From Clusia tigrina (Eukaryota; Arthropoda; Insecta; Diptera; Clusiidae): a stretch of 64,000 nucleotides of DNA. The position numbers and the translations under genes are program-made. How positions within the stretch are numbered: the first letter of the stretch is position 1; each line of letters begins with the position of its first letter. Positions 25,090 to 37,100 of this stretch are shown here, one piece after another. The DNA lies in assembly GCA_920105625.2 (NCBI GenBank), contig OV050033.1, positions 6,428,001 to 6,492,000 on the forward strand, given 5' to 3'. The notes beneath the pieces are model-generated. The model saw only the letters and a list, made by a program, of their open reading frames with translations. It made no database searches and was not told the DNA's origin.

Positions 25090-26990
25090 AACTATATATC
25101 AGAGAAATTTGAATTGAAAGCTTCTATAAGAGGGCACTTGATTGATTTTGGGTAAGCATAAAATCAGAGGATTTAATTCAGGAAGAATGAAGACACTCGG
25201 AATGAATTCGGGGTAATTAAAGACTACAGAGGCCTTAATATAGAGGGAGAAAGAAGAAACTGGGATTGATTTCGGGGTAACCATAGATTTAATAGATAGA
25301 AATAAGAAACTTGGGTAAACAAGGACTACAGAGACTTTAATACAGAGGGAAACAAGAAACTCGGAATGAATTCTGGGTATTTACAGATTACTGACACTTT
25401 AATTCAGGGAGAAAGAAGAAACTCGGAGTAAAATTCGGGATAACGATACATTTAATACAGAGAGAAAGAATAAACTCGGGTTAATCATAGATAACTGAGA
25501 CTTTAATTAAGGGAGAAAGACTTTAATTAAGGGAGAAAGAAGAAACTCGGAATGAATTCGGGGTAAACACAGATTAGAGAGGTTTTAATAGAGAGAAAGA
25601 AGAAACTGGGATTGATTTCATAGATCACTGAGACTTTAATTCAGGGAGAAAGAAGAAACTCGGATTGTATACGGGGTAATTATAGATTACACAGTCTTCA
25701 ATATAGACAGAAAGAAGAAACTAGTATTATATATCGGAACCTCTGCTTTCAGAGGGTGTAATAAATACAAACCTTGGACAATAATTGAGGCAAAACACAA
25801 AGTAGTAACTTGGCAGAACACATTAACAACTGATAAAGGAGTATATAATCCAGAGGAAAATAAATACCGACTGAATCCCGTAACCTTTGATAATAGAGGA
25901 TATAATTCAGAGAAGTACCTTTGCGGAATACGGTAACAATTGCTAACAGAGGCTATAATCCAGAGAGAAAAATAAGCAATTCTGATTGAGCTCGGGATAC
26001 CCATTGATGACGGGGATTCCATAGTGAAAGAAGTTTGACTGAACTTGGTTAATCTTTAATTACAGAGGCTATAATCCAGATAGAAAGGAAAGGGAGAAAT
26101 GGAATAAGAATGAATACGGTAATTAATAATGACGGAGGATATAATCTAGAACAAAAAACTGGTTGACTGAAACCGATAGGATATAATTCAGAGAGAAAGA
26201 AGTAACTTGGATGAATACGGTAATCATTTAAAAAAGAGGATATACTCCAGAGAGAAAGAAACTTGATTGAATTTGGGCAACCTTTGATTATAGAAGCTAT
26301 AAGCCAGAGAGATAGGAATGGTTATTGTAATGGTGTAATAATGAATATGGCCAACAACGTAAGATATAATCCGGAGAAAAATAGAAAGTGAGCACTTCCG
26401 GTAGTATAGGATATTATTCAAAGACCCAGAAGTAACTTGACTGAATACAGTAATAACGGAGACTTCAATCCAAGAGAGAAAAAATCAACTTGTCTGAGTA
26501 TGAAAACCTTTGATTATAGAGGCTAGAATCCGAAGAGAAGCAAACGTAATGGGATAACAATGAAGATGGCAAAACCTGATGCAGGAGGATACAATCCAGA
26601 GAAAAATAGGGGGTAGCCTGAATCCGATAACCTTTGACAAGATAGGATATAATTCAGAGAGAAGAAGTAATTTGAGAGTTAATTTGCATATGGTAATAAC
26701 TGATGAAGGGCACTTTAATCCAGAGAGAAATATTCAATTTGTCTGAATATGGACTCGAACTATAATGGGGAAGCCTTTGATTAGAGGCAGTTATAGTAAA
26801 TAAAAGAAGTACCTACATTGTAATGATTTGATTATAGAGGCATTCATTTTAGGTATTATGTGATAATGAAAAACCTTTGCTTACAACGGCTGCACACCAG
26901 AGGTAAAGACAGCAATTCAATGCCATTCCGTAAGCTCAGATTCCAGAGGGGGTATAATCCAGAGAGTTAAACGGAAGCTGGGGTCCAGAA
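25090..26990. repeat. 1.9-kb degenerate tandem array, about 60-65 bp unit
   Basis: A unit built from TTTAATTCAGGGAGAAAGAA, GAAACTCGGAATGAATTCGG and GGTAATTATAGATTACnGAG recurs about 25-30 times. The left part (25,100-25,740) is better conserved, including a perfect internal tandem of GACTTTAATTAAGGGAGAAA near 25,500. The right part has drifted to GAGGATATAATCCAGAG forms. No coding frame is maintained. Confidence 0.8.
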
Positions 26991-28085
26991 GCAGGGCAAC
27001 ATTAACACTTTCTTGAAGTTACGTGAAATTCTAATTATGAACATAAATACTCGTGTGAGTTTAAGAGTTCTTTAGCAATGAAATTTCTTAATGAAAAAAG
27101 AATTTTGGTGCCTGTTGTTGTTGTTGTTGTTCTCGAGTTGTTTATGCATACAACCTGCGAGTAGATTAATGCGCATATTAATCGCGTTTTTATATGAAAT
27201 TAATATTCATAATTTGCTTACTTGAAATGTGTTCGTGAAAGTGTTAATTAAGAAGAAGTGATAATTTAAATGAAACGCCTGCTGTGCAGTGTTAATATTC
27301 CATAAACAATTTATTATATAACATAAATCTACTAAGCTGTGAACAAAAAAGGTTCATTTGCAAGGCAAATCATATTAGGAATACCTCAAATACGAGTATA
27401 CATATATTCGGGGGCTTAGCAGTGAAGTTAGAACAGTTGCTTGGACTCTTGATATAATGTAAAAATATTGAATAATATTATATAAGGACCCTTTGAGAAT
27501 GAAAGTTAGAAACTGAAACTACACAGCTCTCTGTTTCTAGGCTTTGTTTCCAGGAGCCACACACTCATTTTTATTTGTAAACACATCACATCAAAATATT
27601 CCCCAGGTCGCTAATCTGAATAGTTTCACCTTCTCCGTGACCTTTGAACATACGTGCTCGCTGGAGTTCAAAGCAAAAATTGTGCCGAGCTAGTTCCCAG
27701 TCGCTGAGGCGACGGGAGTGACGCAAATGAATCAATAAGAATATCATTCATAACAATGCAAGTGTTCAGCTCACTGCGGAATAGGTTCATTAACACTTTA
27801 AGTGAAAAACACTGAACAGTTCATTTACCGAATGAAATACTGAACAGTTAATTTACCGGAACCCCAAAGATATGGTTACGAAACATAGTAACCAACTAAA
27901 AACGACAGTTGTTGGGAAAGTCATTGTCTGGCATATATGAGAGGAATATTCGAATCCTATGTAGATATATACTACTATAGCTTTCTTAAATCGCCATTCA
28001 GGTCAGGGTGGAGCAGCGCTGGATAAGTAGGATAGATTAGGGAATTGGTCTTATGTTAGTGAGTGAAAATCTCACACTCTGAGGG
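26991..28085. other. Unique non-coding DNA
   Basis: Contains a TTG microsatellite at about 27,112-27,132 and a GC-balanced segment at 27,600-27,740 with TGACCTTTGAAC, which resembles a nuclear-receptor-type half site. Neither supports a gene. Confidence 0.4.
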
Positions 28086-28640
28086 GCCCGAAGAATCCCT
28101 GGGGTGGGGTTTGAAGGACCCCTGTGGTGGTGGCTTTGAAGAATCCCTCGGGTGGGGGGTTTGAAGAATTCCTGAGGTGGGGGTTTGAAGAATCCCTGGG
28201 GTGGTGGGTTTGAAGAATCCCTGGGGTGGGGGTTTGAAGAATCCCTGGGGTGCAGTTTGAAGAAAAGCTGGGGTGGGGTTTGAAGAATCTCTGAGGTGGG
28301 TTTTTAAGGAATCTCTGTGGTGGGTTTTTGAGGAAACCCTGGGGTGGCTTTTTGAAGAATCTTGTTATGGGGTTCGAAGAATCCCTGGGGTGAGGTTTAA
28401 AGAATACCTGCGGTGAGTTTGTTCAGAATCCCCGTGGAGGTGTTTGAACGAACTCTGGGGTGGGGTTTGAAGAATTCCTGGGGTAGAGTTTGAAGAATCC
28501 TTGGGGTGAGGTTTAAAGAATCCCTGAGGTGAGTTTTTTCAGAATCCCTGTGGAGGTGTGTTGCAAGAATCCCTGTGTTGGGGGGTTTAAAGAATTCGTG
28601 GTGCTTGACTTTTGAAGAATCCCTGTGGTGTGATTTCTCC
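28086..28640. repeat. G-rich minisatellite, about 25-28 bp unit, around 20 copies
   Basis: The unit reads GAAGAATCCCTGGGGTGGGG followed by TTT and recurs with variation in the G run and linker. The plus strand carries several GGGGTGGGG words in close succession, so G-quadruplex formation is possible. An A-run of 17 or so closes the array at about 28,648. Confidence 0.85.
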
Positions 28641-28664
28641 TCCCTAAGAAAAAAAAAAAAAAAA

Positions 28665-30160
28665 TACCCACTTCACCGACTTGAGTATGCCTAAAATATT
28701 GCTTGTTCTCGATAACAGTAATTTTCCCATTGAATTGCGCGTTGCGTGTTGAACTCTCGATTGAATCAATTGTTCAATTGTTCTTCGTCATTATGTGCAA
28801 TTATTAACAAAATACTTTTGTTGTGGCCACACTCAGTTTGCCTTGGTAACTACGGAGTATAAAATATGCCAAAACCTCTTCATGGTAAGGAGCAATTATT
28901 GAAACCTCAGCTAAGGATATGCCAGGAGCCTCACAAGCCAACACCAAAGACTCTCGAAAGACACATAGTAAGTAGGGGGGGTTGGGAGGCGCTTTGCCCG
29001 AATTTTGTGCATTTTGATTGTGTGCAAGTAAATTAGAAAACAATTTCGACCGATGCAGCCGCACATGGTGCACTTTCGGTGCTGCCGGAGCAATAAACAA
29101 GCCATAAAAGAAAAACATTAAAAATGAGAATGCAATAAATTTAAAAGCAATAATAAACAATTTGAAAATAATTTCTGAAAATGAGTGAAATTTGCACACG
29201 AGCGCAAGTGATTATTGTAGAAAATCGCTGTCGCTGTCGGTGTCGCTGCATCTGGCTCTGCCTGCCTGCTTGCCTGTGCTCCAACCTCTGCTCCTGCCTC
29301 TGCCTGCCTGCTGCCTGACTAACCGATCAGTTCAGTTCATTGTTTGACATTAGAAACGTCCACCAACTGGCGTCGTGTCGGAGCGCCGCAATTGCCAAGT
29401 GCAATAAACACCTCGTCGTCCTGGTGTGAGTGACCAGTTTCACTGGCTGGCGGTGCACCGCGTGTGTGGGTTGCGATTGCGTCCACAACGCCCCCACACA
29501 TGCTCCTCCATTTAAATACCGTAATTTGTTTATCGACTGTGCACACTTCAGTTTCTTATTAGCAAAAAGGGAGGGGAGATACGAGGGGCAGTAAAATGTG
29601 GTAAGGGAAAAAAGTTACGTTTTGGAAAGAGCAGAGCGCTGTGGAAACTTATGGAACCAGAGTAAAGAACTTGGAGAACTGAGGATATGAAAATAACCTA
29701 GTACCAAATACTCAAGAATGCCGAGTAGCTCAGTGGGTTCAGGGATAATTTCAGTCAAATATCTCGTGTCATCTTTGCAGTATTATCTTCACAATATTGA
29801 AGATTGGTGCTCAAACTCTAGAGAAAAGTTCAACTTCCCAATTCTTCTGGAGATATCGCAAGATTGGTCTTCAAACTCAAAACTCTGGAGTAAATTAAAA
29901 CTTCCTTGTTCTTCTCGAGCTATCATAAGATAGGTCTTTAAAAACTCAATGGAACATTTCAGATACTTATATTTTATTTGTTCCGAACATATTCTCTTCA
30001 CAAGGCTGGTATTCACATTAAACTTCATGAAACGTTTCAACTCTCTTTTCATCTGGAGATATTCCAATTCACGAGTGGTGTGGCCTTTTATTCATACATT
30101 TCAGTCCGATATTTCACTTCATTCTGTGATATATTATCATCACAAGGTGGGTAATTAAAA
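28665..30160. other. Unique DNA with CTGCCTGCCTG-rich island
   Basis: Segment 29,230-29,330 is made of GTCGCTGTCG, CTCTGCCTGCCTGC and CTCCTGCCTCTG words, followed by GATCAGTTCAGTTCATTG, which contains the fly initiator-like hexamer TCAGTT twice. It may be a leader or promoter, but no downstream coding exon was found on that strand. A tRNA-like string near 29,720 was rejected. Confidence 0.35.
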
Positions 30161-30162
30161 TG

Positions 30163-30375
30163 ATGGAACTTTTTTCCTCTCTTTTTGTTCTACTTGTTGG
30201 AACATTGTCTCTCTTTTTGTTCCAGTTGATGGAACATATCTTTTTGTTCTACCCTTGTTGGAACATTATCTCTCTTTTTGTTCCACTTGATGGAACATTA
30301 TCTCTCTTTTCGGAACATTATATCTTTTTTGTGCCACTTGATGGAACATTATATCCCTTTTTGTTCCACATACAT
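30163..30375. repeat. Minisatellite of TCTCTTTTTGTTCCA-TGGAACAT units
   Basis: Units of about 30 bp contain TCTCTCTTTTTGTTCCACTT followed by GATGGAACATTA. Each unit includes the inverted pair TGTTCCA/TGGAACA, so single strands could fold back at every copy. Confidence 0.8.
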
Positions 30376-30403
30376 TCTTATTTCAAGCTTTTTAGCTTAT
30401 TTC

Positions 30404-30599
30404 TCTTCAATTAATGGTTGGAGACCAATCTTCAGAGGGAAATATCTCAAGAACTAGCTTCGTTATTGACCTAAGTGTCCATGGAGTGGATTAGCATAAT
30501 ACCAAATGCTAATCCACTCCATGGACACTTAGGTCAATAACGAAGCTAGTTCTTGAGATATTTCCCTCTGAAGATTGGTCTCCAACCATTACTTGAAGA
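30404..30599. repeat. 94-bp near-perfect inverted repeat, 8-nt loop
   Basis: Arm 30,404-30,497 is the reverse complement of 30,506-30,599 with one mismatch (30,411 against 30,592). The central 86 bp of each arm pair perfectly around the loop 30,498-30,505. A third, diverged copy in the right-arm orientation lies at about 30,672-30,790. That third copy begins TTGGTATTATGCCAACC, and the left arm plus the loop read as reverse complement give TTGGTATTATGCTAATCC, so the left arm and the loop together are the full inverted unit and the right arm is slightly shorter at its inner end. No ORF or terminal target-site duplication is evident, so this is not clearly a foldback transposon. A transcript across it would form a long hairpin. 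An assembly artefact must be excluded. Confidence 0.9.
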
Positions 30600-30671
30600 A
30601 TTTCCTGGAAGTACAGCTTTCACAAGGTTGGTCCTCATCTCTTTTTTCTACAGATACTCTTTTTTCAAGAT

Positions 30672-30790
30672 TGGTATTATGCCAACCCAATCCAAGGAAA
30701 CTTAGATCAATATCGTAGCTAGTTCTTGAGATACTTCCTCTTCAAGATTAATGGTCAACGACTACTTGAATAATTTTCTGGAAATACAGT
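30672..30790. repeat. Diverged direct copy of the palindrome arm
   Basis: Shares GTAGCTAGTTCTTGAGATA, CTTAGnTCAATA and CTACTTGAAnAATTTnCTGG with the right arm of the inverted repeat, with many substitutions. It shows that the sequence was a tandem repeat before one copy was inverted. Confidence 0.75.
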
Positions 30791-31358
30791 TATCAAACTC
30801 AACTCTATGAAGAATTGGGTTTCTCTTTTCATGTGGAAGAATTCTCCCATTGGTGTTCAAAAAACTTTACCCTATAATTCCTTGAAGTTCCTGAGATATA
30901 TTCTCTATACTTAGTATTCTATCTCCACCACAAACTTACTAAACTTAGTATGCTATTTCCACCACAGGGAAACTTTAGTCCACTATTGTGCGTTAAATCT
31001 AGAGATACTCCCCCCTTTCAAGATTGGTGTTCAACGGTTGTAATATTTCATTCTCTTCTTCTTGGAGAGTTCCAAAAATACTCACTGGAAAATTTCAGAT
31101 CCGTACTCATTTTGTTCTGGGTCTGCTCTCTACAAAATTGTAACTAATTCAGTGCTCCCCGATATGTAAGTAATATTACTATTCTATGGAGGGTATTCCA
31201 TGGATGCAAATGAATGTTGTTCCATCACCCTTGAGAAATGTTCGGTGTTTAGTGATGGAACTGTTACAAACCATCAAACAAATTCTCTCGTACAAAAAAG
31301 GCAATTCAATGAAGATATCAAAACTTATGATTAAACATTGTAAATAACTGTAACTCAC
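30791..31358. other. Non-coding DNA downstream of exon B
   Basis: AT-rich with fragments related to the TTGAGATA and AAGATTGGTnTTCAA words of the neighbouring repeats. It is intronic on the minus strand if exon B is correct. Confidence 0.4.
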
Positions 31359-31510
31359 TCTTCCGTGCTGAACATGCGCACAATGTGCCGCTGCAAGTAC
31401 TGCGGCACGCTGTCCGGCGAATGCGGTGGCGTCTGGTATGGCAGCATGGGGTCATCTTCCTCAAAGAAGCCCGACGAATTGCTGGAGCTGGTGCGAGGAG
31501 ACTTCAACAT
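31359..31510 (-). CDS. Alternative first coding exon B of an unidentified gene (50 codons plus 2 nt)
   Basis: On the minus strand an ATG at 31,510-31,508 in the context TACC-ATG opens MLKSPRTSSSNSSGFFEEDD, then a TPPHSP proline/serine motif, and ends VPQYLQRHIVRMFSTE. Two bases (GA) precede the strong donor GTGAGTTA at 31,358. About three quarters of codons end in G or C, in sharp contrast with flanks, which is the best coding signal in the window. An in-frame TAG lies upstream at 31,562-31,564. A weak AG (ATCTAG) at 31,541-31,546 would put the exon in phase with exon A, but its upstream tract is A-rich, so I prefer the ATG as the translation start. SP and TP sites suggest a phosphorylated, disordered N-terminus. 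Family not recognised. Confidence 0.85.
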
Positions 31511-31834
31511 GGTACAACGGTGGGTCCGGTTGAAACAACTAGATTTTTTTTTGTTGAAATTCTATTATTGTACGTTTGTTGATGTTGTTGTTTTAATTTA
31601 TTCACATGAATTAGTATAAAAATCACTTTGGTTGGGGGGGTGTTTTTTTTTTTGGGACTAGAGGAAGTGTTTTGAAGAACCTTCTTCACTTACATGAGAG
31701 GTGAGGTTTTTTTTCTAAGGAGAATAATATACCTTTAAAACACTGATTGCAGCTGGTTATTTTTTAATTTTTTCATAATCATTCATATTCATTCCAGACC
31801 CATCGCGAATATCCTATCCCGATTTTGAAAATGA
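31511..31834. other. Sequence upstream of exon B on its strand
   Basis: Holds an in-frame stop shortly upstream, T- and G-runs (31,636-31,655) and no TATA/Inr pair I can defend. A 5'UTR exon may lie further right. Confidence 0.35.
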
Positions 31835-32190
31835 TGCCAATGCGAATTGGAAGATTCTCTCTAGTATAGTTCAATCCTATTCCAAGACGAATATGAAGAT
31901 TCTCTCTAGTATAGTTCAATCCTATTCCAAGACGAATATGAAGATTCTCTCTAGTATAGTTCAATCCTATTTCAAGACGAAATTGAAGATTCTCTCTAGA
32001 AGAGTTCAATCCTATTCCAAGATGAAATAAAGGATCTCTCTAGTATAGTTCAATCCTATCCTAAGACGAAATAAAGGATCTCTCTAGTATAGTTCAATCC
32101 TATTCCAAGACGAATTTGAATTTTCTCTCTAGTATAGTTCAATCCTATTGCAAGACGATGTTGAAGATTCTCTCTAGAATAATTGAATTT
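31835..32190. repeat. Minisatellite, 45-bp unit, about eight copies
   Basis: The unit contains GATTCTCTCTAGTATAGTTC, AATCCTATTCCAAGACGAAT and a five-base linker. Three central copies are nearly identical and 45 bp long, which keeps a minus-strand frame open (ENLHIRLGIGLNYTR repeats). Outer copies are one to two bases shorter and break that frame. Confidence 0.85.
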
Positions 32191-34135
32191 AGAATAGCTC
32201 AAATCCGATGGAATAGTTTCTTTGAGGCAATTCTAATAATCTTTTTCCTTTTACAACGCAGCAAATCTTTCCTTTGAAAAGTTTTATAGAAATGGGATCA
32301 GAGACTCGAGAGATAAGCAGAGTACACATCTTGAACACGTGGGTTTTTTGGGTGGATTTGATCTCAAATCTTAGTTGGAGTGTTTACTGATTATTGAGTC
32401 TCTTTTGTTCCAATCCATAAATACTGGAAACCGATTCTAGAGATGAGAGTTGGCGGAGAAAGATCCAAAATTTGATAAGCAGCAACAATTTGCGGGTTAT
32501 GAGAGACAATGCGAAACTCGGGAGAGTATAAACAACGTAGCAAATTGGTGTTATCCTTTGCCACACACCTCTTATCTTCAGTTCTCTGTTATTGTTTCTA
32601 AATCTATCTGATCAATATAGCAAGGATTATATTTATTCTACTATGATATGCGAACTACTTCTGCAAAGCTCTTGGGATCGGTTATTTAATACCTAACAAG
32701 CACAATCAAGGACATATTTTGTGTAAGATTTGCTCTCTCTCACTCTCTCTCTCTCTTTTTAATTTGAATACGCTTCTAATACGTATATGAAAATTTCTAA
32801 TGGAATCTTATGCAACTCGACGGAAGTATTCCCATTAGCTTTCAGTGAGCGATAGTCAGCATTCATACTAATAGAAATGAGTGTGAAGTACCATTCACAA
32901 CTTATGATTGGGTCAATCAAGCCCACTCTTTCTATATGAGTAACTTATTTGCTGAGTAGGTAAGCGAACTTGAGAAATCTGAATCAGACACGATTTAATT
33001 GATCGTATTCGATCTTTCTACTTCACTTTTCGTAGTCTCATTTCAGTTTAAATCGGTGTTACCAGAAGAAGGCTCGTTCTAGAACTCTGAACTGATCCAC
33101 ACCCTACTTTCGGCACACTTTTCTTAAAGAGAATTTCACTTTGAAAGGACTACAACGGTTTCTAGAACAATCCCACACTTTTTCGCGTCGCAGTTGCACG
33201 GAAACACTAAAACTAATTATGGCTCGGTTGATATTGCTCCACTAAGTGGGAGAGTAGAAAGTAGTGACGGGTCCACAACAAGTCGGGCACTATTTGAGAT
33301 ACGTTCAAGTGAATAATGTGCCTTTGTTCTATCCAAAAAGTTATATTTACGAGGCACTCGTACATTGAACAAGTTGTGATGAAACAATACACAAATAATT
33401 CAGGCACTCTGAAGTGCGAGATCCGCAAAGTAAACAAAACAACGCTTGAGTAGAGATAAAAGCAGACACTACGCGAGATTAAACGAGACGAAACCCAGCG
33501 AACGTGCTATTCAAATACGGAAAAGCGGCACTGAAACTGTTTCGTGAAATCTCCAAAATGGTTTGCTTCTAATTTTCTAATTTCACTTGTGGCTAAAATG
33601 ATTTGTTTTAGGCGCTACTTCTGCCGCTGTTTGATTGCCACTAAACGCTAAAATATGTTACGTGTGACCGCTGGGTTCAGCCCTGGGCGGATTAAAAGCA
33701 AGTCGCGAATGACGGTGAAATTCTCACAGAGACTCACAAATACGCTCACAATACAGGCCCCAATACACACGCCCCTTATTGGCCAAACGAGTATGTGAGT
33801 ATAGCTCGATTCCGGAACGTCATCGCCAGCGTCTTTTCTTTGGCTTCACGGCTAATTTCCTTTTAGCTGCGTTTTCATAATTAATTTGGCAGAAACGGAT
33901 CCAGTCGCTAGCAAAACACGAACAAAATACTCGACGCGAAAACCAATCAATCTCTTTTGATATTTTTAGGAAAAATTCGAGAAAACAAATAAGAGAAATA
34001 TTTGTGTTGGAGAAATATTTCACTTGGCAGGCGATGTGGCCCATAATTCACTTGTGGGTCGGGGTCGGACAAGCAATAAAGTCGAAATTTTTTCCACAGT
34101 GTCGTCGTTTGTTGTCCAGTTTTCCAAATAAATGA
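32191..34135. other. Unique non-coding DNA
   Basis: AT-rich to 33,000, then GC-balanced at 33,450-33,900. A CTCTCTCTCACTCTCTCTCT run lies at about 32,731-32,757. No frame combines start, composition and splice signal. Confidence 0.4.
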
Positions 34136-34925
34136 GAATGGGATACGATTCAAATTCTTCAATGAGTGCTGAGATCAATTGGGTGGGGAAAAGGCGGTGG
34201 ATGAAAGAGTCCTTCATGAGTGGCCCAGGACACTAGTATAAGCAGGTATATTTATCTCCTCTTCATGATGGCGAACTGAAGATGCGAATTGTTTCTACCA
34301 GAATTGGCCGGAGTGAACCAAAACTTTAAAACAGCATAAACCAGTGCATGGCTTGGCAAGTCATGACATAAACAACTATCACGAAGAAGACTTCTTGACT
34401 GACTCTTATTCTGCTTATGGAGATATTGTCAGGAATACGAAACAACTAAACAGCTAAAAAGCATCATATACTCCAACATATCTGAGGTTGGGATACGATT
34501 CAAATTCTTCAATGAGTGCCTTAGATTACCCAAGCAACTGGGTGGGCAAAAATCGCTGGATGAAAGAGTCCTTCAAGACTGGCCCAAGTAGTAGAATCTG
34601 CCGGTGCATTTTTCTCCTATCCATGATAGGCGAACTGAAGATTTCAACTAAAAGATTCTATCAGAATTCATTGTTCTCCTCTCCACGATGGCGAACTGAA
34701 GATATCAACTCAAAGTTTATATCAGTATTTATGGTGTCCGCAGAGGTTCTACACTTTAAAAGAGAATAAACCAATGCATGACTTGGTGGATCAGAGGGTT
34801 ATAGTGTAATAATGATTTAAACAGATATCACGCAGAATTCCTCTTGGCTGATGCCTGAAGAGGAAGTCGTACTAATTCTGATTATGGAGACATCAGGAAA
34901 CATCAGGAATACAAAAACAAAAAAC
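34136..34925. repeat. Diverged tandem duplication, about 355-bp unit, two copies
   Basis: GGGATACGATTCAAATTCTT followed by CAATGAGTGC starts at about 34,139 and recurs at 34,492. Both copies continue with GGATGAAAGAGTCCTTCA, GATGGCGAACTGAAGAT, TAAACCAnTGCATGnCTTGG, ATCACGnAGAA and finally CATCAGGAATAC or GTCAGGAATACG. Copy two contains an internal re-duplication of CTCC-CnATG-GGCGAACTGAAGAT. No ORF is conserved between the copies. Confidence 0.8.
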
Positions 34926-35110
34926 CAAAAACATCAACATCATTTCCCTTAAAAGTGTCCTATATGATAATTTGATCATGTCTTAAACCCAAAAAAATTT
35001 CATTTATGCCAAAAAGGGATCTTATAAGGTTTTTTGACCATGTCTTAAAGACCAAAAGAAGTTCACTTATGCCAGAAAAGGGTCTTATATGATTGTTTGA
35101 TCGTGTCTTT
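34926..35110. repeat. Degenerate direct repeat with GATCnTGTCTTAAA words
   Basis: Three segments of about 65 bp share TTTGATCATGTCTTAAA, CATTTATGCCA(A/G)AAA(A/G)GG and GTCTTATATGAT. The copies are old and partial. Confidence 0.55.
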
Positions 35111-35329
35111 AAATACATTGTAGAACAATTGAACCACGTTCTATGATCTGGAACTTAATAAGGTGTTACAATATATGAGAAAGTCATCAGAAAAAAGCGC
35201 CATTTCAGTGACATAATGTCATATGCCACGTTTCTTTAATGATATATTAAAATCATGGAAAAAGGAACTGGAATAATATTGGATAAGGTGGCTTAATATG
35301 CGGGTACCAATCGTCATTTATGCGAAGTC

Positions 35330-35955
35330 TCATCCCTACTATTCTTTGATGATATCTGAAAGAGAGGAACTCTTTGAAAATATCTGAAACAGTGGAACTT
35401 TTTGATGATATCTCAGAGATGAACTTTTTGATGATATCTGAAAGAGAGGAACTCTTTGGTGATATCTCAAAGAGACGAACTTTTTGATGATATCTCGTGA
35501 GAGATGAACTCATTAATGATATCTCAAAGAGATGATCTCTTTATAATATTTGAAAGAGATGAACTCATTAATGATATCTCAAAGAGATGATATCTATATG
35601 ACATTTGAAAGAGATGAACTCATTAATGATATCTCAAAGAGATGATATCTATATGACATTTGAAAGAGATGAACTCATTAATGATATCTCAAAGAGATGA
35701 TCTCTATATGACATTTGAAAGAGATGAACTCATTAACGATATCTCAAAGAGATGATCTCTTTATAATATTTGAAAGAGATGAACTCATTAATGATATCTC
35801 AAAGAGATGATCTCTATATGACATTTGAAAGAGATGAACTCATTAATGATATCTCAAAGAGATGAAGCTGTGATGATATCTCAAAGAGACGAACTTTTTG
35901 GTGATATATCGTGAGAGATGAACTCTTTGGTGATATATGAAAGACGAAGCGTCAT
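35330..35955. repeat. Minisatellite, about 55-bp unit
   Basis: The central six copies read GATATCTCAAAGAGATGATC, TCTATATGACATTTGAAAGA and GATGAACTCATTAAT with few changes. Flanking copies are shorter, with GATATCTGAAAGAGAGGAAC and CTTTTTGATGATAT. Each unit contains TGATATCT/AGATGATATC-like dyads. Confidence 0.9.
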
Positions 35956-37100
35956 TTATTACAGGTAATTTTCGTTTACTAGCATTTAATGATATTTCAA
36001 AGATATAGACAACAAAGTCCGGGATCGGGTTTTGTTAATGTTTATAACAAATTGTATGGAAATATCATCAAAGAGGAAGCGAGATTAATGTCAATAATCA
36101 TAATCATCTCGTAGGAATTTTTAGCTGTCGTATAGACTTGGAAAAAAGTTGTTCTAGAGCCAAATAAGGGTCAAAATAAAGGAGAGCAATTATTTCCTCT
36201 TCAGATTTAATGACATTTTTAGGGTATACTTAGGGAATATTTATATATCACTGGTATGCTACAAGAATGGCATTATCGAATATATTCCGCCGAACATTAT
36301 TTGTGCTTATGGAATATCGGCATAACTCAAATAGAAGTGTGAAAACTGGATGCAGTTTACTACAGAACATTATTTCCCTTCTGCACCACCGGCATTCCTC
36401 AACTAAGAGTGTGACAACTGCATTTGGTTGGTGTGCTACATGCGACATTTCAATACTCAGTGTCATTTTAAGTTCCCACATTGTTGCAGCAAATGAGCAA
36501 AATAATTGGGAGACCAAACGCGATTAACGATGACGCTGTTGTTACCTTAAACGAGCGGGGCATGCAAACGAAACGCATTACAAAGTTAGACAAAATTTTG
36601 TAAGAAAATTTTATGGAGACACGCCATGAATGGCTTCAAACATTTTCAAGGTGTGTGCTGCGATGAGCGGGCAAGGTTGGGGCATAAAATCCACACAAGC
36701 CAACAAAAAATTTCAACAATTTCAAACTGAGAACGAAAAAGCAGCGGAAAAATTGACTGTAAAATAAAATATCATTGCATCACACAAAAAAGGAAATAGA
36801 AACAACGATCAAGAAAAAAACAAACGAATCTTCATCTCTAAAACGAAACTATTACGCATGGAAGCAGAGATACTTGGACCGGGGCACACTAAACTAACAC
36901 TCATACACTAGCAAATGCGTAACACGCACAGCCGCACAGCCGCACACACACACACACCCATGCAAATTGTACAATTAAAATGTTCGTTCACTTTTTATTT
37001 GTTCACTACAGCAGCGACGAGCAGCTCCGCACGCGTTTCACTGTTGAGATTATTTCATTTAATTATTTTTAATTGTAAATTGAAAATAGTTGAGCAGCAA
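35956..37100. other. Unique non-coding DNA
   Basis: AT-rich, with CACACACACACACC near 36,945. No supported gene. Confidence 0.4.

Noticed and set aside
29718..29770. A-box-like TAGCTCAGTGGGTTC
   Set aside because: No cloverleaf, B-box or terminator follows at the right distance.
31359..31546. Exon B as an internal exon spliced to exon A (ATCTAG acceptor, phases match)
   Set aside because: The region before the AG is A-rich rather than pyrimidine-rich, and the ATG of exon B has a good context. Kept only as an alternative.
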